In this document: piece by piece, positions 27,425-36,348 of the stretch
How positions within the stretch are numbered: position 1 is the stretch's first letter
Layout: every line of letters starts with the position of its first letter
Origin: an uncultured Opitutales bacterium
Lineage (GTDB): Bacteria > Verrucomicrobiota > Verrucomicrobiia > Opitutales > Coraliomargaritaceae
DNA: 64,000 nt
Assembly: GCA_937775295.1 (NCBI GenBank)
Contig: CALKBZ010000008.1
Span: 26,592 to 90,591 of the forward strand
Direction of reading: 5' to 3'
The notes under the pieces: generated by a model
What the model was told of the DNA's origin: nothing
Databases searched by the model: none
What the model saw: only the letters and a program-made list of their open reading frames with translations
Position numbers and translations under genes: made by a program

Positions 27425-27758
27425 GCACAGACCTGACAACAGTAGAGGCAAGGTTTACTACGCCCAACTACCGAGCCTGAGCAGTGGCCATAGAACTCCC
27501 GCTTCCTTGATTAGAATTCACTCACATGGAAGGGTGCTGTCCTCTGCATCCGTACACGGGTTAAATCAGTATCCATTAGAATTCTAGCAACCCGAAGCCT
27601 GACTCTAGGGTAAGACACCGATGACGATGTCCCCACCAATTCCAACCTGAGTAAACTCAGCCCCCGTCTAACCTGCGCAGCTCTCCGAGCGAAACGGGTT
27701 CACACCAAAAAAATAACCGCGCGCGCAAAGCGTTATACGCGGCACAATCGATCACACA

Positions 27759-28853
27759 ATGCACACATTTACGAAATACATACTTCTTCTCTCCACACTC
27801 ACCGCGACCACCAGCGTCGGCTCCGCCGCGCCCACCTTCAGTTGCTGCGCGACCGAAGACAGCCACCAGGGACGCCCCGATGAACACGCGCCTATCTCCG
27901 TGATGGGCGACCACACCCACTCCAAATCTAGCTGGATGGTATCCTACCGCTACATGCACATGGATATGGACGGCATGCGTAATGGCACCGATCGCGTCTC
28001 CTCCAATGATGTATTCGCCGGAGGTTACACCGTCTCGCCAGAATCGATGACAATGGACATGCATATGCTTGGCCTGATGTATGCGCCGACGGATAAGCTC
28101 ACCCTCATGCTCATGAGCAACTACACCGAGATGGAGATGGATCACCGCGTCTCCCCGATGGCTGCGGGCATGATCAACAACGGCAGGAGCAAGTTCACCA
28201 CGGAAACCATCGGCATTGGCGACGTAAAACTCGGCGGACTCTACCGATTTTACCTTAAGGAAAATCGCAAAGCTCACCTTGGTCTCAGCCTCAGCCTACC
28301 AACCGGCTCGATCGACGAAAAGGACACGATTCCTGGCATGGGCGGCGCCGCAAACCGACAACTACCCGCACCGATGCAACTCGGCTCCGGCACCTACGAC
28401 CTACTCCCATCGCTCACCTACGTGCAGCAATTCGAAGACTGGTCCTACGGCGCACAAGCCAATGCCGTCATCCGCCTCGAAAGCGAGAACGACAACGGCT
28501 ACCGACTCGGCGACGTATTGGGTGCGACCACATGGGCGGGCTACAACCTAAACGAATGGATCAGCCTCAACACCGGCCTAAACTACAGTTACACCAGTAA
28601 GCTCAAAGGCAGCCAAGACGACGTCAACCAAGGCCCCATGATGGGCAACCAAACCGTCACCACTGCCTATGAGAACAACTACGGCGGCGAACGTTTAGAC
28701 GCCACCTTCGGTATCAACCTGTATGTGCCAAGCGGTGCATTAAAGGGGCAGCGTATTGCCGTCGCCCTCCGCATGCCACTCTGGCAAGCCCTCAACGGCT
28801 ACCAGCTAGAGACGGACTACGTGCTGACCCTAGGCTGGCAGATGCCATTCTAA
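27759..28853 (+). CDS. Met/His-rich outer-membrane transporter-like beta-barrel
   Basis: 364 residues with a signal peptide (about 1-24), a short segment with adjacent cysteines ([12 protein letters not shown]), then alternating strands of a beta-barrel ending in LGWQMPF with C-terminal Phe. Methionine/histidine clusters stand out early: [23 protein letters not shown] and [10 protein letters not shown]. This is the pattern of the MetA-pathway/alpha-amylase-like OMP proteins found beside copper resistance genes. A soft-metal (copper) export or binding role is inferred from composition; transport has not been shown for the family as far as I know. Confidence 0.7.
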   Translation: MHTFTKYILLLSTLTATTSVGSAAPTFSCCATEDSHQGRPDEHAPISVMGDHTHSKSSWMVSYRYMHMDMDGMRNGTDRVSSNDVFAGGYTVSPESMTMDMHMLGLMYAPTDKLTLMLMSNYTEMEMDHRVSPMAAGMINNGRSKFTTETIGIGDVKLGGLYRFYLKENRKAHLGLSLSLPTGSIDEKDTIPGMGGAANRQLPAPMQLGSGTYDLLPSLTYVQQFEDWSYGAQANAVIRLESENDNGYRLGDVLGATTWAGYNLNEWISLNTGLNYSYTSKLKGSQDDVNQGPMMGNQTVTTAYENNYGGERLDATFGINLYVPSGALKGQRIAVALRMPLWQALNGYQLETDYVLTLGWQMPF

Positions 28854-28904
28854 GTCGTAGAGCGACAATGAACCATCGCTGAACACTCATAGCGAAAGTA
28901 CAAA

Positions 28905-28930
28905 GTGGGCGTCGTTGATTCGACGCCCAC
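28905..28930 (+). terminator. Strong terminator after the outer-membrane gene
   Basis: A perfect 10-bp stem (GTGGGCGTCG at 28905-28914 with 28921-28930) and a 6-base loop, followed by CATTTTGTG. The flanking bases CAAA and TTTG extend the pairing. Confidence 0.88.
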
Positions 28931-28984
28931 CATTTTGTGATTCACCACAACAACCCAACAACCATCGATAAACCGTAAAAAAAC

Positions 28985-29020
28985 TTTTGTGTATTCTGTG
29001 TCTTCTGTGGTTAATTCGTG
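28985..29020. repeat. Low-complexity TTTTGTGT...CTTCTGTGGTTAA element
   Basis: A run built on TGTGT/TCTGTG words (TTTTGTGTATTCTGTG then TCTTCTGTGGTTAATTCGTG) directly upstream of the binding-protein start. It resembles a short dispersed sequence seen in many bacterial genomes (variants of TTCGTGTCTTTCGTG...GTGGTTA); that comparison is from memory. Confidence 0.4.
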
Positions 29021-29036
29021 CCTAGATAACTTTGCC

Positions 29037-30011
29037 ATGTCCAAACTCCGTCATTTTCCATTTCACCTAATCGTCCCGGCACTGTTCCTGTGTGCACTTG
29101 GAGCCCACGCACAAAACCGCGAACTTCTCGGCGAATACCGGATCGGCATCGTTGGTCGCGACCAAGGCGATGCCATTTACCAAGCCACTCACCTCGGCGC
29201 TCAAGATGCCGCGCGTGAACTGAGCGAACAATACTCGATCGACGTCGAGCTAATCGACTTCACCCCCAACGTCGAGCAAGGCGGCAGTCAGCCCGCCTCG
29301 CTTGCTGGCCTCTTTATCGAAAACGCCGACGGCTTCATTATTAGCCCAGCAGAACCCGAAGTCATTCGCTCGTCGATTGAATTTGCTCTAGAGCAGGAAC
29401 AAAAAGTCGTCTTTTTTGAGAGTCAGATCGATGACATTCAGCCGCTCGCCGCCTACATCGCTGACGAGGCCGCTGCTGGGCGCATCGCAGCAGAAGCACT
29501 GCTCGCAGCACTTCCCACCAAAGGCAGAGTCGCGATACTTGTCAGCAATCACCCCAGCTCTGGCATGCAGGACCGCCTCGTCGGCGCCCGCGCCGCCCTC
29601 GGCTATCGCCGCATTGAAGCAGTTGTCAGCTGCGCGCCCGACTACCAATCTGCGATCGAGACGATTCGTGCCACCCAAGAAGCCGACCATAATGATTTAA
29701 TTCAGGGTTGGCTCTTTCTCGGCGACTGGCCCCTGTTAGGCATGCCCGCGCTGCCTTGGAAACCAGGCGAACTGCCCTGTGTCGCCATTCAGTCCTCCCC
29801 TTCTGCCTTTATGTATATCGATCAAGGCTATGTTAGTGCGCTGATCGTCCACCCCTACTACGAATGGGGCAAGTTGAGCGTAACCGCGCTGATCAACAAG
29901 CTGCACAAGCAACAGACTCCAGAAGAGCGAATCCAAAGCAGCGCACCGTGGGTCGTCGATTGGCGCAACCTAGAGAGCTACCGCGAAAGCTGGAAGACTT
30001 GGCTTAAGTAA
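29037..30011 (+). CDS. Orphan sugar-type ABC transporter substrate-binding protein
   Basis: 324 residues: a signal peptide ending ALGAHA|QN, then a type I periplasmic-binding fold (RIGIVGRDQGDAIYQATHLGAQDAA, ADGFIISPAEPEV, RVAILVSNHPSSGMQDRLVGA). The pattern is of the ribose/galactose/LacI class, but no permease or ATPase gene is nearby. It could feed a distant transporter or act as a periplasmic sensor partner. The start at 29037 places the signal peptide correctly. An upstream ATG at 28989 lies in the repeat-like leader. Confidence 0.8.
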   Translation: MSKLRHFPFHLIVPALFLCALGAHAQNRELLGEYRIGIVGRDQGDAIYQATHLGAQDAARELSEQYSIDVELIDFTPNVEQGGSQPASLAGLFIENADGFIISPAEPEVIRSSIEFALEQEQKVVFFESQIDDIQPLAAYIADEAAAGRIAAEALLAALPTKGRVAILVSNHPSSGMQDRLVGARAALGYRRIEAVVSCAPDYQSAIETIRATQEADHNDLIQGWLFLGDWPLLGMPALPWKPGELPCVAIQSSPSAFMYIDQGYVSALIVHPYYEWGKLSVTALINKLHKQQTPEERIQSSAPWVVDWRNLESYRESWKTWLK

Positions 30012-30137
30012 TTACCCGTACGCTAGCAACGCCGTTCCGACAGAACTCCGCGGCATGACCCGGCCTGATATTTATCAGAGTTGCTGCTGACAATACTTTT
30101 GCCTCTGGACCAAACTTGCCCACAAGCTAGACGCATA

Positions 30138-30983
30138 ATGACTGCAGCAACCAACAACTTTTCTGATCTCTTTATTCCAGACGACGTAGTGAAGCCTGAG
30201 GCGTATGGTCGATGCTCGCATCTGGCAATCGGCGCACATCAGGACGATCTCGAGTTTATGGCCTTCCACGGAATCAACTCGTGCTACGGCGACGATGGCC
30301 TTTGGTTCGGCGGTGTGACCTGCACCGATGGTGGCGGCAGCTCACGTGCAGGAAAATATGCGGACTTCACTGACGATCAAATGAAGACGGTGCGAATCGA
30401 CGAGCAACGCAAAGCTGCCAAGATCGGGGAATACAGCTTCGTTAACCAACTAGGGCTCGCCAGCTCGACCATCAAAGACCCGGAACAACGCGGCACATTG
30501 GTGAATCAACTCGAAACCATTCTGCTGCAAACACAGCCGGAAGTGCTGTATACACACAACCCTGCTGACAAGCATGGCTCGCACATCGCCGTCTGCCTCG
30601 CAGTGCTCGAAGCAGTCCGCCGCGTGCCCCCCTTCTCTCGCCCCAAGAAAGTCTATGGCTGCGAACTGTGGCGCGCGCTGGACTGGTTGTGCGACGACGA
30701 CAAGATCGCGCTCGACGTGAGCGGCAACACCGAGCTCGCCGAAAAGCTCAACGCCTGCTTCGACTCGCAAATCGCTGGCGGTAAGAACTACGCCGAAGCG
30801 GTGATGGGCCGCCGCAAGGCCAACGCTACGTTTTTCAATTCGCACAACATCGATATCATTGATCAACTTTGGTTCGCGATGGATCTCACGCCACTGGCCG
30901 AAGACGACACACTCGACATCACCGAATTCGTCAAGGCCAAGGTCACGCGCTTCGAAGACAGCGTGGTCAATGGGCTTGGTTAG
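30138..30983 (+). CDS. PIG-L family deacetylase
   Basis: 281 residues with the zinc site of the PIG-L/LmbE family: GAHQDDLEFMAFHG (H-x-D-D-x-E) and THNPADKHGSHIAVCLAVLEA. Members remove acetyl groups from N-acetylglucosamine-type sugars. The substrate here is not evident; the protein lacks a signal peptide and is presumably cytosolic. The start at 30138 (MTAATNNFSDLF) is preferred over an ATG at 30081. The AT-poor gap 30984-31198 downstream has only a weak hairpin at 30987-31006. Confidence 0.87.
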   Translation: MTAATNNFSDLFIPDDVVKPEAYGRCSHLAIGAHQDDLEFMAFHGINSCYGDDGLWFGGVTCTDGGGSSRAGKYADFTDDQMKTVRIDEQRKAAKIGEYSFVNQLGLASSTIKDPEQRGTLVNQLETILLQTQPEVLYTHNPADKHGSHIAVCLAVLEAVRRVPPFSRPKKVYGCELWRALDWLCDDDKIALDVSGNTELAEKLNACFDSQIAGGKNYAEAVMGRRKANATFFNSHNIDIIDQLWFAMDLTPLAEDDTLDITEFVKAKVTRFEDSVVNGLG

Positions 30984-31198
30984 GAGCAGGAGAATCGACA
31001 CTCCTGAGCGACAATAAATACCTTACGCCACAGCAACTGCATCGCGAGACAAAGCCAATAAGGCACTGCTGGATACGACTCTCGCCAACAGCGCCCCCGT
31101 CTCGGTTATTTGAGCGCTTATTCGGCCCAGCGATTCGACTTACGCTCGCATCTGAAGTCTGTATTAAAGTCACAAAACAACGAATCACATCGAACACC

Positions 31199-32248
31199 AT
31201 GAGACCTACCAGCATTCTACTCACACTGCTTGTTGCCGCGAATCTCACTGCGGCGCCAAATATCGAAGTGCTAAGTGAGCTGACTGAGCGCCCGGGCAAC
31301 CCCGCGGTCGGCCCAGATGGTACTGTTTACTTTTCAATGCATCCCTTCGATGCCCCAGAATACAAGGTGATGAAACTGGAGGACGGAATCGGTAAGCCCT
31401 TCCCGAATCGAGCACTCTCAAACAGCCTATCGGCAGTAATCGGCATACAGGCCGATGCGCTTGGACGTGTCTGGATACTCGACATCGGATCTGCAGAACA
31501 GAGTGCAAAACTGCTCGCATGGGACACCGTGACTGATCAACTCCATAAAGTTATCTATCTACCCCAAGAAGCATTAGTCGCCAATTCCTTCGCGCAAGAT
31601 TTCGCGCTCGATGAAAAAAGAGGCCAGGCCTATATCGCTGATATGTCGCGTGGCGGCATGATCGATGCCAGCGAGCCCGCCATCATCGTCGTCGACCTTA
31701 ACACCGGGCAAACGCGACGACTGCTGGAGAGCCATCCATTCCTGCAAGCTCAAGCCGATCAATTCATGGTAGTCGAGGGTAAGATCGCTACATTCACAGA
31801 TCCCGATGGCCACACGCAACCGCTGCAACTGGGCCTCAACCCCATCGCCATCGATGCACAGAACGAATGGGTCTATTTCTCGACCATTCATCCGGGCACA
31901 CTCTACCGCATCCCAGCAAAACTGTTAGCCGACAAGCAGGCAAATGAGGCCACTCTGATCGCAGGCATCGAACACTTTGCCGACAAACCTACCAGCGATG
32001 GTATCGCTGCCGATGGCACGGGCCGTATTTACATCACAAACCTAGATAAGAATGCGATCAGCATCGCTGACAGCAGCGGCACTCGTATCTGGGTTCAAGA
32101 CGAGCGCTTCATCTGGCCGGACGGCGTCGATGTCGCACCTGACGGCAGCGTTGTCGCCACAATCAATCAACTCAACCGAGCCGCCCCATTTAATGGCGGG
32201 AAAGACGGACAAACACCTCCCTATTTAATTGTTCGTATCAGGGAATAA
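31199..32248 (+). CDS. Major royal jelly/yellow-type (dopachrome tautomerase-related) secreted protein
   Basis: 349 residues: a signal peptide (MRPTSILLTLLVAANLTAA), then a beta-propeller with the MRJP pattern GNPAVGPDGTVYFSMHPF, IQADALGRVWILDIG, NSFAQDFALDEKRGQAYIADM and NPIAIDAQNEWVYFSTIHPGTLYRI. Bacterial members are annotated as L-dopachrome tautomerase-related, but their reactions are largely untested. It is placed 38 bases upstream of an alkene reductase, with which it may be co-transcribed. The signal peptide suggests a periplasmic location. Confidence 0.8.
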   Translation: MRPTSILLTLLVAANLTAAPNIEVLSELTERPGNPAVGPDGTVYFSMHPFDAPEYKVMKLEDGIGKPFPNRALSNSLSAVIGIQADALGRVWILDIGSAEQSAKLLAWDTVTDQLHKVIYLPQEALVANSFAQDFALDEKRGQAYIADMSRGGMIDASEPAIIVVDLNTGQTRRLLESHPFLQAQADQFMVVEGKIATFTDPDGHTQPLQLGLNPIAIDAQNEWVYFSTIHPGTLYRIPAKLLADKQANEATLIAGIEHFADKPTSDGIAADGTGRIYITNLDKNAISIADSSGTRIWVQDERFIWPDGVDVAPDGSVVATINQLNRAAPFNGGKDGQTPPYLIVRIRE

Positions 32249-32286
32249 TCGACCTGAAAACAACTCACCATTGGCACACCACTATT

Positions 32287-33384
32287 ATGACAAAATTACT
32301 CGATCCAACAACACTCGGCGACCTTGACCTGAAGAACCACATCGCCATGGCACCCATGACGCGCGCGCGCTCTGGCGCAGATCGCATCCCCAACACACTG
32401 ATGGCCGAATACTACGCACAGCGTGCGAGCGTTGGACTCATCATTACCGAAGCCACCACGATCAGTCCACAAGCCAACGGCTGGAATCACTCGCCCGGCA
32501 TCTACACCGATGCAATGGTCGACGGCTGGAAGCTCACCACCGAGGCAGTCCACGCCAAAGGCGGTAAAATTTTCCTACAGCTCTGGCACATGGGCCGCGC
32601 CTCTCACAGTGACTTTCACAACGGCAAACTACCGGTATCCGCATCTGCGATTAAACTGGAAAACGACCAGATTCACACCCCCGAGGGGAAGCAGGACTAC
32701 GAAGTGCCACGCGCGCTTGAGACCGACGAGATCCCAGGGCTGGTGGCCAGCTACAAACAAGCCGCTCAAAATGCAACAGCAGCCGGCTTCGACGGTGTCG
32801 AAATCCACTCGGCCAACGGCTATTTACTCAATCAGTTTCTCGAATCCAAAACCAACCACCGCACGGATCAATACGGCGGAAGCATCGAAAACCGTACACG
32901 CTTACTACTGGAAGTCGTCGATGCAGTGACTGAAGTCTACCCAGCCAAGCGCGTCGCGGTGCGCTTGTCGCCCAACGGAGTCTTTAACGACATGGGCTCG
33001 CCCGACTATCGCGAGCAATACACCTATGCGGCGCAACAACTCAACGCATCTGGCCTAGCCTATTTGCATGTGATGGACGGCCTAGCGTTCGGCTTTCATG
33101 AGCTCGGAGCACAGATGACGCTCAGTGAATTCCGTGCAGTCTTCAGCGCACCACTGATGGGCAACTGCGGCTACACACTTGAAACTGCCGCCACCGCGAT
33201 CGAAACTGGCGCCGCCGACATGATTGCAATCGGTCGCCCACTGATCAGCACACCGGATCTAGTCGAGCGCTACACCCAAGGCATTGAGCTCAACCCAGAC
33301 ACGGATATGGCCAACTGGTATACTCCTGCAGGCGCAGCAGGATATACCGATCTACCCACTGCCAGCCAAGCTAAACTCGTTTAA
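32287..33384 (+). CDS. nemA: Old Yellow Enzyme-type alkene reductase
   Basis: 365 residues, an FMN TIM-barrel. Seen are the N-terminal NHIAMAPMTRARSG, FLQLWHMGRAS, the substrate-binding H-x-x-N pair in VEIHSANGYLLNQFLESKTNHRTDQYGGSIENR, and the phosphate loop AIGRPLIS. It reduces activated C=C bonds with NADPH, usually in electrophile or quinone stress. It precedes an ADP-ribosylglycohydrolase by only four bases, an uncommon pairing. Confidence 0.92.
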   Translation: MTKLLDPTTLGDLDLKNHIAMAPMTRARSGADRIPNTLMAEYYAQRASVGLIITEATTISPQANGWNHSPGIYTDAMVDGWKLTTEAVHAKGGKIFLQLWHMGRASHSDFHNGKLPVSASAIKLENDQIHTPEGKQDYEVPRALETDEIPGLVASYKQAAQNATAAGFDGVEIHSANGYLLNQFLESKTNHRTDQYGGSIENRTRLLLEVVDAVTEVYPAKRVAVRLSPNGVFNDMGSPDYREQYTYAAQQLNASGLAYLHVMDGLAFGFHELGAQMTLSEFRAVFSAPLMGNCGYTLETAATAIETGAADMIAIGRPLISTPDLVERYTQGIELNPDTDMANWYTPAGAAGYTDLPTASQAKLV

Positions 33385-33388
33385 AAAT

Positions 33389-34270
33389 ATGACTGAATTA
33401 TCACACAACCGCCAAGGGCTTGTCCTTGGCTCATTTACCGCGGATGCGCTCTCCTTAGGCGTGCACTGGATCTACGACACAGATTTGCTGTCACATAAAT
33501 TTGGATACATTAAAGGCTACCATGCACCTGGCAGCGATTCCTATCATCCGCACAAGCAAGCGGGTGATCAAGGCCATGTCGGCGATCAAGCACTCAGGCT
33601 GGCAGACTTCCTGTCACGCGAAAACACGTGGCAAGCTGAATCCTTCATGCAGGACTGGCTTGCCATGTGGCCAGCCTACGATGACTACATCGACCACGCG
33701 ACCAAAACGACATTGGAAAATATCAAAGCAGGCAGCAACTTACTTGAAGCTGGCAGCGACTCGAGTGAGCTCGCCGGACCAGCACGCATCGCACCGCTCG
33801 TCGCATTCCTGGGCAACGAGCCAGAAGACCAGGTGATTGCAGCTGCGATTGAACAAACCAGACTCACGCACCATTCTGCCAAAGCAATCGAGGCTGCCAC
33901 CTTCCTCGCAACCGCCAGTTATCGCTTGATCCACGGAGCGGAACTTCAAGCGACACTCGAGGTAACTGCCCCCGCGTGGGCATTGCAGCAGGCCAAAGCT
34001 GTGCTCAAATTCGATACGATCAAAGCGATCCACCAGCTTGGTCAATCCTGCGCAATTGATAACGCGCTCCCGGCAGCACTCTACTTCGCATTCAAATATG
34101 CTGATAACTTGCCAAAGGCCTTTGCAGAAAATGCGATGGCTGGCGGCGACAACTGCGCCAGAGCACTCGTGCTCGGCATGCTCCTCGGCGCAGCGCATGG
34201 CAGCGCAGCCATCCCCGAAGAATGGCAAAAACAACTGAACGCCCAGATCCCACAAGCTCTGTTCAACTAA
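33389..34270 (+). CDS. ADP-ribosylglycohydrolase family protein
   Basis: 293 residues, all-helical, recognised by the N-terminal [32 protein letters not shown] and the C-terminal [23 protein letters not shown], which carries the Asp-rich magnesium site in reduced form. Family members remove ADP-ribose from proteins or small molecules. The start at 33389 lies four bases after the alkene reductase stop, so the genes are co-translated. The N-terminal G-D-A/A-x-G motif is atypical (T-A-D-A-L), so the substrate may differ. Confidence 0.8.
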   Translation: MTELSHNRQGLVLGSFTADALSLGVHWIYDTDLLSHKFGYIKGYHAPGSDSYHPHKQAGDQGHVGDQALRLADFLSRENTWQAESFMQDWLAMWPAYDDYIDHATKTTLENIKAGSNLLEAGSDSSELAGPARIAPLVAFLGNEPEDQVIAAAIEQTRLTHHSAKAIEAATFLATASYRLIHGAELQATLEVTAPAWALQQAKAVLKFDTIKAIHQLGQSCAIDNALPAALYFAFKYADNLPKAFAENAMAGGDNCARALVLGMLLGAAHGSAAIPEEWQKQLNAQIPQALFN

Positions 34271-34406
34271 AAATCCTCAAACCAGCAAGACGGCAGCGAA
34301 ACTGAACACACTCGACAGTAGCGCAATTCGTCGCCGAGTGCATACAGCAGCGAAATGGTTCGATCCGTGGTTGAATTCCTCGCCGAAACCCGCTTTTCTT
34401 GGCTAC

Positions 34407-34910
34407 ATGCAAGCAAATGCGAACAACGCCGTCGTCGGAATCATCATGGGCAGCCAGTCAGACTGGTCCACTATGGGTGAGGCTGCCGCCCTACTCAAAC
34501 AGCTGGAAATACCCTTTGAAACGAAGATCGTCAGTGCGCACCGCACGCCGCAACTGCTTTATTCGTATGCCGAAACCGCCGAGGCGCGTGGAATCCAGAT
34601 TATTATTGCTGGCGCTGGCGGCGCAGCCCACCTGCCTGGTATGACCGCTGCCATGACTCATCTCCCCGTGCTCGGCGTGCCGGTGCAATCCAAAGCACTC
34701 AGTGGCCAAGACTCGCTGCTTTCGATTGTGCAGATGCCTGCAGGCATCCCGGTGATGACGCTCGCGATTGGCGTTGCGGGCGCTAAAAATGCCGCACTCT
34801 CTGCCGCATCCATTCTTTCACTCCACGACGCTGACGTTCGCAAACGCCTCAAAGCCTTCCGTGAAAACCAGACCAACACCGTGCTCGCCACTGAGCTCCC
34901 CGAGACCTAG
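34407..34910 (+). CDS. purE: N5-carboxyaminoimidazole ribonucleotide mutase
   Basis: A 167-residue class I PurE converting N5-CAIR to CAIR. Signature blocks are [46 protein letters not shown] and [19 protein letters not shown]. The start at 34407 fits the family; an ATG at 34338 would add 23 unrelated residues. purK follows after 104 bases that are largely filled by a palindromic repeat. Confidence 0.95.
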   Translation: MQANANNAVVGIIMGSQSDWSTMGEAAALLKQLEIPFETKIVSAHRTPQLLYSYAETAEARGIQIIIAGAGGAAHLPGMTAAMTHLPVLGVPVQSKALSGQDSLLSIVQMPAGIPVMTLAIGVAGAKNAALSAASILSLHDADVRKRLKAFRENQTNTVLATELPET

Positions 34911-34921
34911 CCCATTGGGTA

Positions 34922-34981
34922 AAAATGTCGGAGCATTTCCCTCCAACTTTTAAACACTGGAGGAAAATGCTCCGTCATTTT
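34922..34981. repeat. Palindromic repeat (GACGGAGCATTT family), copy A
   Basis: The 24-base arms 34922-34945 and 34958-34981 are inverted copies with two mismatches (left arm contains GTCGGAGCATTTCCCTCCA). It is the same unit as at 54264-54328, but with the arms in the opposite order, as in REP/BIME-type elements. It lies in the purE-purK gap and overlaps an in-frame false extension of purK. Confidence 0.92.
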
Positions 34982-35014
34982 CAAGCGATTACCATCAGAG
35001 ACCAACTTTTCAGT

Positions 35015-36163
35015 ATGATTACACCAGGCAGCACAATCGGAATCCTCGGCGGCGGTCAACTCGGCCGCATGCTCGTCCTCGCCGGCCGTTCGCTCGGCTA
35101 TCGCTTCCACATCTTTGAGCCCTCTGGTCCTTGCACTGCAGGTATGGTTGCCGACCACGAGGTCAACGCGCCCTACTCCGACGAAGCCGCACTGCGCGCA
35201 TTTGCCGAAGGGGTGGACATCATCACTCTTGAATTTGAAAATATCCCAGCTGAGGTGTTGGATATGCTCAGCGCCATTAAGCCAGTGCTACCAGGTCGCG
35301 AAGCCCTGCACATTTGCCAACATCGCCAGCGCGAGAAGGATTTCCTGAAAGAAAATGGCCTGCCCTGCGTGCCTTTCGAATATGCGGACTCCGCGGACAG
35401 CCTAAAAACAGCGATCGCTGCCATGGGCTTCCCTTGTGTAATCAAAACAGCTGCCTTCGGCTACGACGGCAAAGGCCAGATCAAGCTGAACAACGCTGAT
35501 GAAGCGGCTGACACCGACTATCTTTGGAACTTTCTCGAGTGCCCACCACGGGTGGTCGTTGAAAAGTGGATTCACCACATCGGCGAGTTTTCAGTGGTCT
35601 GCGCCCGCAAGGCTGACGGCACCAAAAGCACTTTCCCGGTGTCGGAAAATGTGCACGTGCAGCACATCCTGCACGCCTCAATCGTGCCAGCCCGAATCAC
35701 CCCCGCGACCCGTGACGCTGGCGAAGCCCTCGCACGCGAGATTGCCGATAAGCTCGACGTCGTCGGCCTGATCGCAGTGGAGCTTTTTCTACACGAAGAG
35801 GGGCATCTGATTATTAACGAAATGGCACCGCGCCCGCACAACTCGGGGCATTACACGATCGACGGCTGCATTACCTCACAATTTGAGCAACATATCCGCG
35901 CAGTCACCGACTTGCCCTTCGGCTCGACCGAGCTGCACAGTGCCACTGTCATGATCAATTTACTCGGCGATGTCTGGGAAGGCCGCGAGCCTGACTGGTC
36001 TGGCTTGCTCAGCGACCCACACGTCAAACTACACCTCTACGACAAAGGTGACGCTCGCCCGGGCCGCAAGATGGGGCACTTCTGCGTCGTGGGCGACGAC
36101 ATTGAGAAGACTCTCGCCAGTGCCGAAGCGCACTTTAAGCGCCTGCAGCCAGTCCGCGCCTAA
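35015..36163 (+). CDS. purK: 5-(carboxyamino)imidazole ribonucleotide synthase
   Basis: A 382-residue ATP-grasp enzyme making N5-CAIR from AIR, bicarbonate and ATP. Seen: TIGILGGGQLGRMLVLAG, the FEFENIPAEVLDML-type block (LEFENIPAEV), FPCVIKTAAFGYDGKGQ (ATP-grasp lysine) and INEMAPRPHNSGHYTIDGC. The start at 35015 begins the Rossmann strand; the upstream ATG at 34925 reads through the palindromic repeat. It acts with the upstream purE product. Confidence 0.95.
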   Translation: MITPGSTIGILGGGQLGRMLVLAGRSLGYRFHIFEPSGPCTAGMVADHEVNAPYSDEAALRAFAEGVDIITLEFENIPAEVLDMLSAIKPVLPGREALHICQHRQREKDFLKENGLPCVPFEYADSADSLKTAIAAMGFPCVIKTAAFGYDGKGQIKLNNADEAADTDYLWNFLECPPRVVVEKWIHHIGEFSVVCARKADGTKSTFPVSENVHVQHILHASIVPARITPATRDAGEALAREIADKLDVVGLIAVELFLHEEGHLIINEMAPRPHNSGHYTIDGCITSQFEQHIRAVTDLPFGSTELHSATVMINLLGDVWEGREPDWSGLLSDPHVKLHLYDKGDARPGRKMGHFCVVGDDIEKTLASAEAHFKRLQPVRA

Positions 36164-36348
36164 AGGCGGGAGTTAATACCAACCAAACGCGCAAAAACAC
36201 CCGACATTCAATAACTGGCAATCTACACGGATGCCAGGCCTCATTACTACGTGTCATTTGATCTTGAAGTGACGAACCACCTAAAATTAGGGACTGCATT
36301 TTTATTCGACGTTCCGCGTTCAAAGTCCAACGATCGGAGTCCTTCACC

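Noticed and set aside
27425..27758. Cobalamin or other riboswitch before the outer-membrane gene
   Set aside because: No conserved box or plausible multi-stem fold could be traced by eye.
30869..31198. N-terminal extension of the MRJP-like protein
   Set aside because: It would overlap the PIG-L gene by over 100 bases; the ATG at 31199 starts a normal signal peptide.
34925..35014. Thirty-residue N-terminal extension of PurK
   Set aside because: It is translated from the palindromic repeat; the family starts at the Rossmann strand from 35015.
36164..36348. Tryptophan attenuator upstream of trpE
   Set aside because: No short leader frame with consecutive Trp codons and no terminator/antiterminator pair could be found; only one 6-bp hairpin.
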